From NCBI RefSeq assembly GCF_000718305.1, contig NZ_JOFQ01000037.1, positions 1 through 45,821 on the forward strand: DNA of 45,821 bases, in the 5' to 3' direction. Below the pieces are notes generated by a model, which saw only the letters and a list, made by a program, of their open reading frames with translations, was not told the DNA's origin and searched no databases. Of this stretch, positions 31,760 through 39,887 are shown piece after piece. The stretch comes from Streptomyces niger (GTDB lineage: Bacteria; Actinomycetota; Actinomycetes; Streptomycetales; Streptomycetaceae). Positions within the stretch are counted from its first letter, which is position 1. Each line of letters opens with the position of its first letter. Position numbers and translations under genes: made by a program.

Positions 31760-32875
31760 ATGGCACACACGCGGTGCCACGCTCGCCGCATGGACGCCAC
31801 TTCCTCGAACATGAGCCATCCGTTCTGCGGGATCGTCCCCCCGCACATCCTCGACCACCTCTCCCGTGCGCAGAGCTCCACGATCTCCGGCCGAGCCCGC
31901 CGGACCCTGGAGCACGACGCCCTGCAGCGCACCCGCCGCCGCCTCACCACCGTCCGCGGCATGTCCGCGCCGGCCACCGCCCGGGCCGGCAGCGACAAGC
32001 CGCAACGCACCATCTACGACGCGGAACACAAGGAGACCCTGCCCGGCAAGAAGGTCCGGGACGAGACCGACGAGGCCGGTTCCGACGCCTCGGTGAACCG
32101 CGCCTTCGCGGGCCTCGGCGCCACCTTCGAGCTGTACTACAAGGCGTACGGCCGGCACTCCATCGACGGCGCCGGCCTGCCGCTGGACGCCAGCGTCCAC
32201 TACGGCAAGGACTACGACAACGCCTTCTGGGACGGCGAGCGCATGGTCTTCGGGGACGGCGACGGCGAGCTGTTCCGGGACTTCACCACCGCCCTGGACG
32301 TGATCGGCCACGAGCTGACCCACGGTGTCACGCAGTACACCGCCAACCTGGAGTACCTCGGCCAGTCCGGCGCGCTCAACGAGTCCATCTCGGACGTCTT
32401 CGGCTCGCTGATCAAGCAGTACTCCCTGAAGCAGACCGCCGACCAGGCGGACTGGCTCATCGGTGACGGGCTCCTCGGCCCGGACGTCGACAAGGGCACG
32501 GCGCTGCGCTCCATGAAGGCGCCGGGCACCGCGTACGACGACGACGTCCTCGGCAAGGACCCGCAACCCGCCACGATGGACGGGTACGTGACCACCTCGC
32601 AGGACAACGGCGGGGTGCACATCAACTCCGGCATCCCCAACCACGCCTTCTACCTCGCGGCGGTGTCGCTCGGCGGCAACGCCTGGGAACGCGCGGGGCA
32701 GCTCTGGTACGACGTGCTGACCGGCGGCGAGCTCGCCAAGGACGCCCAGTTCGCGGATTTCGCCAAGTTGACGATCGACGCGGCCAAGGGGCGCTACGGC
32801 GACCACGGTGAGGAGCACGAGGCGCTGGTCAAGGCCTGGTCCCAGGTGGGCGTCACCAACAACCAGGGGCATTGA
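31760..32875 (+). CDS. protealysin-like M4 metalloprotease
   Basis: 371 residues, no signal peptide. Zinc ligands are the two His of HELTH (184-188) and the Glu of NESISD (E208); GGVHINSGIPNHAFYLAAV is the M4 C-terminal signature. The short propeptide has the protealysin cysteine-switch PFCGIVPPHIL (Cys23) instead of the long FTP propeptide of thermolysins. Protealysin-type proteases are often cytoplasmic or released without a Sec signal. GGGAG six bases upstream supports ATG 31760; an in-frame ATG at 31790 is an alternative. The inhibitor gene follows 53 bases downstream. Confidence 0.93.
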   Translation: MAHTRCHARRMDATSSNMSHPFCGIVPPHILDHLSRAQSSTISGRARRTLEHDALQRTRRRLTTVRGMSAPATARAGSDKPQRTIYDAEHKETLPGKKVRDETDEAGSDASVNRAFAGLGATFELYYKAYGRHSIDGAGLPLDASVHYGKDYDNAFWDGERMVFGDGDGELFRDFTTALDVIGHELTHGVTQYTANLEYLGQSGALNESISDVFGSLIKQYSLKQTADQADWLIGDGLLGPDVDKGTALRSMKAPGTAYDDDVLGKDPQPATMDGYVTTSQDNGGVHINSGIPNHAFYLAAVSLGGNAWERAGQLWYDVLTGGELAKDAQFADFAKLTIDAAKGRYGDHGEEHEALVKAWSQVGVTNNQGH

Positions 32876-32928
32876 CCCGGGCAACCGGAGTCATTGACCC
32901 GGGGCACCCCGAGGAGAAGGCTGCCGTC

Positions 32929-33195
32929 ATGCGGATTCAGGTGAGGCGCACCGGCGGTTTCGCCGGCATCGAGAAGTACGCCGAGATCGACACCGCCGGC
33001 AGGGCCGATGCCGCGCGTTGGGACGACCTGGCCGAGCGGGCCCTGGCCGAGGGCCGCAGTGAGCCGCCGGTGGGAGTGCCGGACGGCTTCACGTACCAGA
33101 TCACCATCGGCGACCGGACGGTGTACTGCGCCGACCCCCGGCTGACCGATCCCCAGCGCAAGCTCATCACCCAGGTCCTCAAAGAAGGCGCATGA
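32929..33195 (+). CDS. emfourin-type protealysin inhibitor
   Basis: 88 residues beginning MRIQVRRTGGFAGIEKYAEI, with DGFTYQITIGDRTVYCADPR near the middle and a C-terminal helix. This matches emfourin, the small inhibitor encoded beside protealysin-like M4 proteases. It would bind and block the protease just upstream. GAGGAGAAGG supports ATG 32929. The spacer in front holds a duplicated CATTGACCCGGG, one copy spanning the protease stop codon. A terminator follows, so the two genes form one unit. Confidence 0.88.
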   Translation: MRIQVRRTGGFAGIEKYAEIDTAGRADAARWDDLAERALAEGRSEPPVGVPDGFTYQITIGDRTVYCADPRLTDPQRKLITQVLKEGA

Positions 33196-33205
33196 CGGCG
33201 CGTGC

Positions 33206-33241
33206 CAGGGGTGCGGACCGGCGGCTCCGCCCGCACCCCTG
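33206..33241 (+). terminator. terminator of the protease-inhibitor operon
   Basis: CAGGGGTGCGG at 33206-33216 and CCGCACCCCTG at 33231-33241 form a perfect 11-bp stem with a 14-base loop; CGTG and CACG outside extend it after one mismatch. Confidence 0.88.
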
Positions 33242-33256
33242 ACACGTCACGGCCCC

Positions 33257-33281
33257 CTTGACTTGTTACTGAAGGGTCAAG
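33257..33281 (+). promoter_or_regulatory. inverted repeat before the beta-glucosidase
   Basis: CTTGAC at 33257-33262 and GTCAAG at 33276-33281 flank an AT-rich 13-base centre, 12 bases before the ATG at 33294. TTGACT could be a -35 box. The arrangement fits an operator that blocks the beta-glucosidase/carrier operon when no inducer is present. Confidence 0.45.
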
Positions 33282-33293
33282 AAGATCCCGGTC

Positions 33294-34667
33294 ATGACGC
33301 TGCCGCCCCCGCACTCGTCGCCCGGCCCGCTCCCCCGCTTCCCCGCGGACTTCCTGTGGGGCGTGTCCACCTCGGCACAGCAGATCGAGGGGGCGGTCGA
33401 CGAGGACGGGCGCGGCCGCTCGGCCTGGGACGCGTTCACGGCCGTGCCGGGCCGGGTGAAGGACGGCACCGACTCCGCCGTCGCCACCGACCACTACCAC
33501 CGCTACCGCGAGGACGTGGCCCTGCTCGCCGAGCTGGGCGCCGGCGCCTACCGCTTCTCGGTCTCCTGGCCGCGCGTCCTCCCCGACGGCACGGGCCGGG
33601 TCAACGCCGCGGGCCTGGACTTCTACGACCGGCTGGTCGACGAGCTGCTGGCCGCCGGGGTGCAGCCGCTCCCCACCCTCTACCACTGGGACACCCCGCA
33701 GCCGCTGGAAGAGGCGGGCGGCTGGCTCGTACGGGACACCGCGCACGCCTTCGCCGCGTACGCCGACGTGGTCGCGGCCCGCCTCGGGGACCGCGTACCG
33801 CGCTGGATCACGCTGAACGAACCGGCCGAGGTCACCCTCCTCGGCTACGGCCTGGGCGTGCACGCACCGGGCCGGCAGCTGCTCTTCGACGCGCTGCCCG
33901 CGGCCCACCACCAGCTCCTCGGCCACGGCCTCGCGCTCCAGGCGCTCCGGGCCCGCGGCGCGGACAGCGTCGGCATCGCCAACTCCCACGGCCCCACCTG
34001 GCCGGCCTCGGAGACACCGGCCGACCAGGACGCGGCCGACCTCTACGACCTCCTCCTCAACCGCCTCTTCGCCGACCCCCTGCTGCTCGGCCGCTACCCC
34101 GACGAGGAGCTGGCCGCCCTGCTCCCCGGACCCGTCGCGGACGACCTGAAGCTGATCTCCCAGCCCCTGGACTGGTACGGCGTCAACTACTACCAACCGA
34201 CCCGCGTGGGAGCACCGGACCCGGCGACTCCCACCACCGACTTCGGGGGCATCCCCCTCCCGCCCGAGCTGCCCTTCGCGCCGCGCGAGATCACCGGCCG
34301 CCCCCGCACCGCCTTCGGCTGGCCGGTCGTCCCCGAGGCCCTGACCGAGCTGCTCACCGCCTTCCGCGACCGCTACGGCGCGGCCCTCCCGCCGATCGTG
34401 ATCACCGAGAACGGCTGCTCGTACGACGGCGTCGAGGACCCCGAACGGATCGCGTTCCTGGACGCCCACCTGCGGGCCCTGCACGACGCCATGGCCGCCG
34501 GGGTCGACGTCCGCGGCTACTTCGTCTGGTCGCTGCTCGACAACTTCGAATGGGCGGAGGGCTACGCGCAGCGCTTCGGCCTGGTCCACGTCGACCACGA
34601 AACCCTGACCCGTACCCCGAAGGCGTCCTTCCACTGGCTGCGGGACGCACTGCGGGCCCAGCGGTGA
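33294..34667 (+). CDS. family GH1 beta-glucosidase
   Basis: 457 residues, cytoplasmic. The acid/base is Glu176 in TLNEPAEV and the nucleophile Glu372 in VITENGCSYDG. The substrate-binding FLWGVSTSAQQIEGAVDEDG and WYGVNYYQPTRVG segments are standard. It hydrolyses beta-glucosides, probably cellobiose or another disaccharide brought in by the carrier encoded next. The stop overlaps the GTG of that MFS gene by GTGA. No regulator in the operon. Confidence 0.95.
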   Translation: MTLPPPHSSPGPLPRFPADFLWGVSTSAQQIEGAVDEDGRGRSAWDAFTAVPGRVKDGTDSAVATDHYHRYREDVALLAELGAGAYRFSVSWPRVLPDGTGRVNAAGLDFYDRLVDELLAAGVQPLPTLYHWDTPQPLEEAGGWLVRDTAHAFAAYADVVAARLGDRVPRWITLNEPAEVTLLGYGLGVHAPGRQLLFDALPAAHHQLLGHGLALQALRARGADSVGIANSHGPTWPASETPADQDAADLYDLLLNRLFADPLLLGRYPDEELAALLPGPVADDLKLISQPLDWYGVNYYQPTRVGAPDPATPTTDFGGIPLPPELPFAPREITGRPRTAFGWPVVPEALTELLTAFRDRYGAALPPIVITENGCSYDGVEDPERIAFLDAHLRALHDAMAAGVDVRGYFVWSLLDNFEWAEGYAQRFGLVHVDHETLTRTPKASFHWLRDALRAQR

Positions 34668-35926
34668 GACCGTCGGCGGGCCCGGCGACGGCCGCGCACG
34701 CCCTGGCCGAGCCCGTCGAACGGGTCGGTGGCGGCTGGACGGCCGCCCTCTCCCTCGCGAACGGCGCGCTGTGGGTCGGCTGGTTCGGCCCGCTGCAGAT
34801 CCTGCTGGCCCTCCAGGCCGCCGAGCTGGCACCGCCGGGCACCGCCAAGGAATCGGTACTGGCCTGGGTGACGGGCGCGGGCGCCGCCGTCGCCCTGGTC
34901 GCCACGCCCCTCTTCGGTGCGGTCTCGGACCGTACGGCCGCCCGCTTCGGCCGCCGGCGGCCCTGGATCGTGAGCGGCGTCACCGGGGGCGCAGCCGGCC
35001 TGGCCCTGCTGTCGGCGGCCGGCACCTGGCCCGTCATGCTGCTGGGCTGGGGCCTGGTGCAGCTCGCGCTGAGCGCCGCGTTCGCCGCGCTGACCGCCGC
35101 GGTGCCGGACCGGGTGCCGCGCCGGCAGCGCGGCGCGGTCGGCGGCTGGCTGGGCGTCGCCCAGATCCTCGGCGTCCTCGCCGGTACCGGCCTCGCGACC
35201 GCCGCCGGCGGGATCACCGCGGGCTACCTCGCCTGCGCCGCGTTCACGCTCCTCGCGCCGCTCCCGTACGTCCTGCTGCACCGCGACGCGGTACTGCCCG
35301 CCGACCGCCGCCCGCCCTTCTCCTGGCGCGCGTTCCTGCACGGCTTCCGGCTGAGCCCGCGCCGCCACCCGGACCTGGCCTGGGCCTGGCTGACCCGGTT
35401 CCTGATCAACCTCGGCAACTCGCTCGTACTGCTCTACCTGCTCTACTACCTGCGCGACGCGCTGCACCACCCGGCCCCGGAGCGCGGCGTACTGATCCTC
35501 ACCGCGGTCAACGGCGCCCTGCTGCTCGCGACGGTCGTGGTCGCCGGCCACTGGTCGGACCGGATCGGCCGCCGCAAGCCGTTCGTCCTGTGGGCGGGGG
35601 TGCTGATGACGGCGGCCACCGCGCTGCTCGCCGGCTGGCAGACGTGGCCGGGCGCGCTGGCGGCGGCCGCGCTGCTGGGCATCGGCTTCGGCGTCTTCAC
35701 CTCGGTCGACTTCGCCCTCATGACCGACGTCCTGCCGACCGCGGCGGACCGCGGCAAGGACCTCGGCATCATCAACATCGCCAACTCGCTGCCGCAGGTC
35801 ATCGCCCCCGCGCTGGCCGCGCCGGTGGTCCGCCACCTGGGCGGCTACCCGGCGCTGTACGTGACGGCCGCGGTGGTCGGCCTGGCCGGCGCGCTCTTCG
35901 TACGGCGCATCCGGAGCGTGGCCTGA
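34664..35926 (+). CDS. MFS carrier, probably sugar importer
   Basis: 420 residues, about 12 helices, from a GTG overlapping the glucosidase stop. It has the motif A-like SDRTAARFGRRRPWIVSG and a second SDRIGRRKPFVLWAGV after helix 6, and TDVLPTAADRGKDLGIINIA near the C-terminal third. This pattern, with RRRPWI, is that of GPH/SLC45-type carriers for disaccharides rather than drug pumps. Translational coupling to GH1 supports import of a beta-glucoside. Convergent with era. Confidence 0.82.
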   Translation: MRPSAGPATAAHALAEPVERVGGGWTAALSLANGALWVGWFGPLQILLALQAAELAPPGTAKESVLAWVTGAGAAVALVATPLFGAVSDRTAARFGRRRPWIVSGVTGGAAGLALLSAAGTWPVMLLGWGLVQLALSAAFAALTAAVPDRVPRRQRGAVGGWLGVAQILGVLAGTGLATAAGGITAGYLACAAFTLLAPLPYVLLHRDAVLPADRRPPFSWRAFLHGFRLSPRRHPDLAWAWLTRFLINLGNSLVLLYLLYYLRDALHHPAPERGVLILTAVNGALLLATVVVAGHWSDRIGRRKPFVLWAGVLMTAATALLAGWQTWPGALAAAALLGIGFGVFTSVDFALMTDVLPTAADRGKDLGIINIANSLPQVIAPALAAPVVRHLGGYPALYVTAAVVGLAGALFVRRIRSVA

Positions 35927-35969
35927 GGCGTCCCGGGCGAGGCGTGGTGCGACGTCCCGCAGGCGTGAC

Positions 35970-36013
35970 GTGCTTCGACGCGCCTCAACCGTGGCGTGCT
36001 TCGACGCGCCTCA
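35970..36013. repeat. 18-bp direct repeat at the 3' end of era
   Basis: GTGCTTCGACGCGCCTCA occurs at 35970-35987 and 35996-36013 (26-base period). The second copy includes the era stop codon. A local tandem duplication of the era 3' end is the simplest reading. Confidence 0.8.
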
Positions 36014-36949
36014 GAAGCCGAGCTTGCGCAGCTGCTTCGGGTCGCGCTGCCAGTCCTTGGCGACCTTCACGTGCAGGTCCAGGTAGACGGGCGTGCCGAG
36101 CAGCGCCTCGATGTGCTTGCGCGACTTCATCCCGACCTCCTTGAGGCGCTTGCCCTTGGGGCCGATGATGATGCCCTTCTGGCTGGGCCGCTCGATGTAC
36201 ACGATCGCGTGCACGTCCAGCATCGGCTTGTCGGCCGGCCGGTCCTCGCGCGGCAGCATCTCCTCCACCACCACCGCGATCGAGTGCGGCAGCTCGTCGC
36301 GTACGCCCTCCAGCGCCGCCTCACGGATCAGCTCGGCGACCATGACCTGCTCGGGCTCGTCGGTGAGGTCGCCCTCCGGGTACAGCGGCGGGCTCTCGGG
36401 CAGCATCGGCGCGAGCAGATCGGCGAGCAGCCCCACCTGGCTGTCGCCCACCGCGGAGACCGGAATGATCTCGGCCCACTCGATCCCGAGCTCCTGCCCG
36501 AGCCTGTCGACGGCGAGCAGCTGCTCGGCCAGCGTCTTGGAGTCCACCAGGTCGGTCTTGGTCACGATGGCGACCTTCGGGGTCTTCTTGATCCCGGCCA
36601 GCTCACCCGCGATGAACCGGTCACCCGGCCCGAGCTTCTGGTCGGCGGGCAGGCAGAAGCCGATCACGTCGACCTCGGCCCACGTCGTCCGCACGACGTC
36701 GTTCAGCCGCTCGCCCAGCAGCGTGCGCGGCTTGTGCAGCCCGGGAGTGTCGACCAGCACCAGCTGCGCGTCCGGCCGGTGCACGATGCCGCGGACGGTG
36801 TGCCGGGTGGTCTGCGGCCGGTTCGAGGTGATGGCCACCTTCTTGCCGACGAGAGCGTTCGTCAGGGTGGACTTGCCCGCGTTCGGGCGGCCGACGAAGC
36901 ACGCGAAGCCGGCGCGGTACGGGGCGGAGGAGTCTGTACGAACGCTCAT
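36011..36949 (-). CDS. era: GTPase Era
   Basis: 312 residues. Essential GTPase that helps mature 16S rRNA and assemble the 30S subunit. G1 GRPNAGKST (20-28), G3 DTPG, G4 TKTD and the C-terminal KH domain with IIGPKGKRLKEVG are present. ATG at 36949 is chosen; ATG at 36958 is also in frame. Its usual neighbours phoH, ybeY and the CNNM gene follow further along the same strand, but are separated here by an inserted regulator/pump cassette. Confidence 0.95.
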   Translation of the reverse strand: MSVRTDSSAPYRAGFACFVGRPNAGKSTLTNALVGKKVAITSNRPQTTRHTVRGIVHRPDAQLVLVDTPGLHKPRTLLGERLNDVVRTTWAEVDVIGFCLPADQKLGPGDRFIAGELAGIKKTPKVAIVTKTDLVDSKTLAEQLLAVDRLGQELGIEWAEIIPVSAVGDSQVGLLADLLAPMLPESPPLYPEGDLTDEPEQVMVAELIREAALEGVRDELPHSIAVVVEEMLPREDRPADKPMLDVHAIVYIERPSQKGIIIGPKGKRLKEVGMKSRKHIEALLGTPVYLDLHVKVAKDWQRDPKQLRKLGF

Positions 36950-36993
36950 GGCGCCCATTCTCCCCGATCGCGGGCATGACACCGACCACCGGG

Positions 36994-37020
36994 CCGGTCC
37001 GGTCGGATCGACCGGACCGG
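36994..37020 (-). terminator. 12-bp perfect hairpin between CDA-like gene and era
   Basis: CCGGTCCGGTCG at 36994-37005 and CGACCGGACCGG at 37009-37020 pair fully around a 3-base loop. On the minus strand it follows the cytidine-deaminase-like gene and precedes era, so it may end the first transcript or limit read-through into era. Confidence 0.7.
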
Positions 37021-37068
37021 TGCGGCTTGCGGGCGGGGTGCCGCGCCGGTGGACGGTGGGCGCGGTGG

Positions 37069-37425
37069 TCAGCCCGCCTCGACCGTCTCGCGGAGGGTCC
37101 CATCAGGTCCCGCGACCAGTACGGGCGTCTCCGCGCCGCCCAGGTCGCGCACGGCTGCGCGGTCCGCGTCCGCCGCGGTCGCCGCCTCGGTGACCACGGC
37201 GGCGGCCTCCAGGGACTGCGCGCCGCTGGCGACGGCCATCGCGACGGCGGTCTGCAGGGCGGTCAGCTTCAGGGAGTCGAGGGAGACGGTGCCCGCGACG
37301 TACGTCCGCCCGGTCTCGTCCCGCACGGCGGCACCCTCGGCGACACCGTTCCTGGCCCGGGCCGACCGGGCCAGGGTGATGATCTTGCGGTCTTCGGCAT
37401 TCAGCGGCTGTTCGCTTGCGCTCAT
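37069..37425 (-). CDS. cytidine-deaminase-like protein without zinc ligands
   Basis: 118 residues. The layout follows small cytidine deaminases: an N-terminal helix (DRKIITLARSARARNG), a strand pair VAEGAAVRDETGRTYVAGTV, then the helix that should start with the zinc motif CAE. Here it reads KLTALQTAVAMAVASGA; the catalytic Glu and first zinc Cys are absent, and no PCxxC follows. It therefore cannot deaminate by the usual chemistry. It is conserved next to era in streptomycetes, as I recall, which suggests a non-enzymatic role. ATG 37425. Confidence 0.75.
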   Translation of the reverse strand: MSASEQPLNAEDRKIITLARSARARNGVAEGAAVRDETGRTYVAGTVSLDSLKLTALQTAVAMAVASGAQSLEAAAVVTEAATAADADRAAVRDLGGAETPVLVAGPDGTLRETVEAG

Positions 37426-37435
37426 GCCGCCGACC

Positions 37436-38311
37436 CTATCGCTGCGCTCGGCTGTGACCGACGGGCGGCCCTGGGGTCCGGGGGCGTCTGATTTTTGCCG
37501 GGTGCGGCGCCGTTTCGCCTGCGGCGGGCGGAGTCCGCTGCGCGGGGCTTGGCGTCACGGGGTCGGTCCTCCGCGGCAGGGGGTCCGGACTGCAGCGCAA
37601 GGTGCCTACCAGCGGGTGGTCCATCTCCTTCGGCAGTTGGCCGCCCACCGTGATGTCCTGCCGTGCCCACAGGCGCCTGAAATCCTCGCTGACCGCCGAC
37701 GCCTGCTCCACCACCTCGGCGTAGCCCTCGTCGCCGGGGCGTTCCGAGCAGGCGGCGCGGTACTGGGCGACCACCTGGGGTGCGATCGTCTCCCAGCTCT
37801 TCGCGCGGGAGCGGTAGACCGGGTCGGTGAAGTACGCGATCACGCAGTTCGGCGAGACGCCGGGCTGTCCGTGGCCCATCACCAGGCGCGACGCCTCGTT
37901 GTACGCGACGGTGTTCCAGTACGGGTCCATGATGTGCGCCGGGAACGGCAGCCAGGCGTCGATCATCCGCTGGAGCCCCTCGCAGATGGGATCGCCGTCG
38001 TACTCGGAGCGCGGCAGCGGCGGGTTGAGCCCGGCCAGCACGTACAGGTGGCGCCGCTCCGCGTCCCGCAGTTTCAGCACGCGCGCCACGGCGTCCAGCA
38101 CCTGCGGCGAGACGCTGATGTCGCGGCCCTGCTCCAGCCACTGGTACCAGGAGGCGCCGACCCCCGCGAGCACCGCGACCTCCTCACGGCGCAGCCCCGG
38201 CGTCCGCCGCCGCCCCCCGCCCGGCAGCCCCGCCTCGGCCGGGCTGACCCGCGCTCGACGTGCCCGCAGGAACTCACGCAATTCGTCGCGCCGCCGCGGT
38301 TTGTCCGACAC
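37436..38311 (-). CDS. XRE/MmyB-type regulator with a rewritten C-terminus
   Basis: 291 residues from GTG 38311 (GGGGGA upstream). The helix-turn-helix ELREFLRARRARVSPAEAGL with GLRREEVAVLAGVGASWYQW is of the MmyB group, followed by the ligand domain (PYWNTVAYNEASRLV). The normal end of the domain is lost after DHPLVGTLR: the frame enters the 44-bp repeat (37550-37593) and runs on as CSPDPLPRRTDPVTPSPAQR and a Pro/Arg tail up to the promoter of the deaminase-like gene. About the last 15-20 residues of the fold are missing. It is divergent from a DHA2 pump, with a GTGGTG/CACCAC operator candidate between. Confidence 0.85.
   Translation of the reverse strand: MSDKPRRRDELREFLRARRARVSPAEAGLPGGGRRRTPGLRREEVAVLAGVGASWYQWLEQGRDISVSPQVLDAVARVLKLRDAERRHLYVLAGLNPPLPRSEYDGDPICEGLQRMIDAWLPFPAHIMDPYWNTVAYNEASRLVMGHGQPGVSPNCVIAYFTDPVYRSRAKSWETIAPQVVAQYRAACSERPGDEGYAEVVEQASAVSEDFRRLWARQDITVGGQLPKEMDHPLVGTLRCSPDPLPRRTDPVTPSPAQRTPPAAGETAPHPAKIRRPRTPGPPVGHSRAQR
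37550..37593 (-). repeat. 44-bp inverted repeat, left copy
   Basis: Identical, base for base in my reading, to the reverse complement of 39957-40000. It is embedded in the 3' end of the XRE gene. The second arm of the palindrome seen at the right copy is absent here. Confidence 0.9.
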
Positions 38312-38335
38312 GCCATTCCCCCTGATCCCTGGCTG

Positions 38336-38351
38336 GTGGTGCGAACACCAC
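38336..38351. promoter_or_regulatory. GTGGTG-N4-CACCAC operator candidate
   Basis: GTGGTG at 38336-38341 and CACCAC at 38346-38351 form a perfect inverted repeat around CGAA in the 89-base gap between the divergent XRE/MmyB regulator and the DHA2 pump. It is the natural binding site for that regulator, by position and symmetry. Confidence 0.5.
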
Positions 38352-38400
38352 GATAAGTCGCCGCTCCCCACGGGTTATTCCGCACGGAGAAGGTCGGTGC

Positions 38401-39855
38401 ATGCCCACCGAGACCTCCGCACCGCCGGCCCCCGAGGCCGTATCCGCGCCCGCCCCGCCCACCGGCATGTCCGGCCGGGACCGGCTCGTCCTCCTCGTCC
38501 TTTGCGCCGCGCAGTTCATCATCGCCCTGGACTTCTCGATCCTGAACGTCGCACTGCCCGTACTCGGCAAGGACCTGGGGATGGTCCAGGCCGACCTGCA
38601 GTGGGCGGTCACCGCCTTCGCCCTTCCCTCCGGCGGCTTCCTGCTCCTCGCCGGCCGGATCGCCGACCTCTACGGCCGCCGCCGGCTCTTCCTCACCGGC
38701 CTCGCGCTCTTCACCGCGGCCTCCGTCCTGACGGCCCTGGCCGGATCGCCTGCCGTGTTCCTCGCCGGGCGCGCACTGCAGGGCGTGGGCGCTGCCGTCA
38801 TCGTGCCGACCGGCATGGCCCTGCTCACCACCACCTTCGCCGAGGGCCCGCAGCGCGAGCGCGCCCTGGGCATCAGCGGCACCCTGCTGTCCCTGGGCTT
38901 CACCGTCGGCATGCTCCTCGGCGGCGTCCTCACCGACTCCCTCGGCTGGCGCTCGACGATGGGCCTGCTGGCCGTGGCCGGTGCGGGCATCCTCGCCCTC
39001 GCTCCTCCGCTCCTGACCGAGAGCCGGCGTCCGGACCGCCCCCGGATCGACGTCCCCGGCGCGGTCACCGTGACCGGCGGTCTCCTGGCCCTGATCTACG
39101 CCCTCTCCACCGCGGCGACGGACGGCTTCGCCCGCACGGATGTCCTGATCGGCCTGGTGGTCGGGGCGGCGCTCCTGGTGGCCTTCGTGCTGGTCGAAGC
39201 GCGCTCTTCCGAACCGTTGGTGTCCCTGCCCTTGCTCCGCCGCCCGACGGTGGCGTTCGGCAACCTCGCCGGGCTCACCACCGTCTCCATGATGACGACC
39301 GTCGTCTTCCTCCTGACCCTGTACCTCCAGGAGGTGCTGCACCTCTCGCCGTTCCGTACCGGCCTGATCTTCGGCGTCCAGGGCGTCGTCTCCGCCCTCG
39401 CCGGCATCGTGGCCCCGCGCCTGATCGGCCGCTTCAGCGCGCGAACCGTGCTGGTGGCCGGCCTGCTCGTGCAGGCCGCGCTGACCGCCTCCCTCCTGGG
39501 CCTGGGCACGGGCGCGGCTTCCGCCTGGCTGGCCACGGCAGGCGTGACCATCGCGTCCCTGGGCCACCTCTGGGTGATCGTCTCCTACGGCGTCACCGCC
39601 ACGTCCGGCCTCCGCAACGAGGAACAGGGCCAGGCCACGGCCCTGGTGACAAGCGCCCAGCAGATCGGCATGACGGTGGGGATACCGCTGTTGAGCGCGA
39701 TGGCGTCGGCACGGGTGGCCGCGTCGCACGCCGATGGAGCCGACATCGCGACGGCCACCCTGTCCGGGGTCCGGCTGGGCCTGGCGGCCGACGCGCTCAT
39801 CCTGCTGACAGTGGCCGTACTGGTGGGGTTCGGCCTGCGTCGGCGCGCTTCCTGA
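38401..39855 (+). CDS. DHA2-type MFS efflux transporter (cassette)
   Basis: 484 residues, 14 helices. ALDFSILNVALPVLGKDLG is motif D1, GRIADLYGRRRLFLTGL motif A, GTLLSLGFTVGMLLGGVL motif C. It starts at ATG 38401 after GGAGAAGG. It is divergent from the MmyB-type regulator and convergent with the CNNM gene, 32 bases away. With its regulator it is bracketed by the 44-bp inverted repeats and interrupts the conserved era-to-phoH block. Substrate unknown; efflux of a toxic compound is likely. Confidence 0.9.
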   Translation: MPTETSAPPAPEAVSAPAPPTGMSGRDRLVLLVLCAAQFIIALDFSILNVALPVLGKDLGMVQADLQWAVTAFALPSGGFLLLAGRIADLYGRRRLFLTGLALFTAASVLTALAGSPAVFLAGRALQGVGAAVIVPTGMALLTTTFAEGPQRERALGISGTLLSLGFTVGMLLGGVLTDSLGWRSTMGLLAVAGAGILALAPPLLTESRRPDRPRIDVPGAVTVTGGLLALIYALSTAATDGFARTDVLIGLVVGAALLVAFVLVEARSSEPLVSLPLLRRPTVAFGNLAGLTTVSMMTTVVFLLTLYLQEVLHLSPFRTGLIFGVQGVVSALAGIVAPRLIGRFSARTVLVAGLLVQAALTASLLGLGTGAASAWLATAGVTIASLGHLWVIVSYGVTATSGLRNEEQGQATALVTSAQQIGMTVGIPLLSAMASARVAASHADGADIATATLSGVRLGLAADALILLTVAVLVGFGLRRRAS

Positions 39856-39887
39856 CAGCCGGGGCGCCGCCACAGGGGCTGCTTTTC

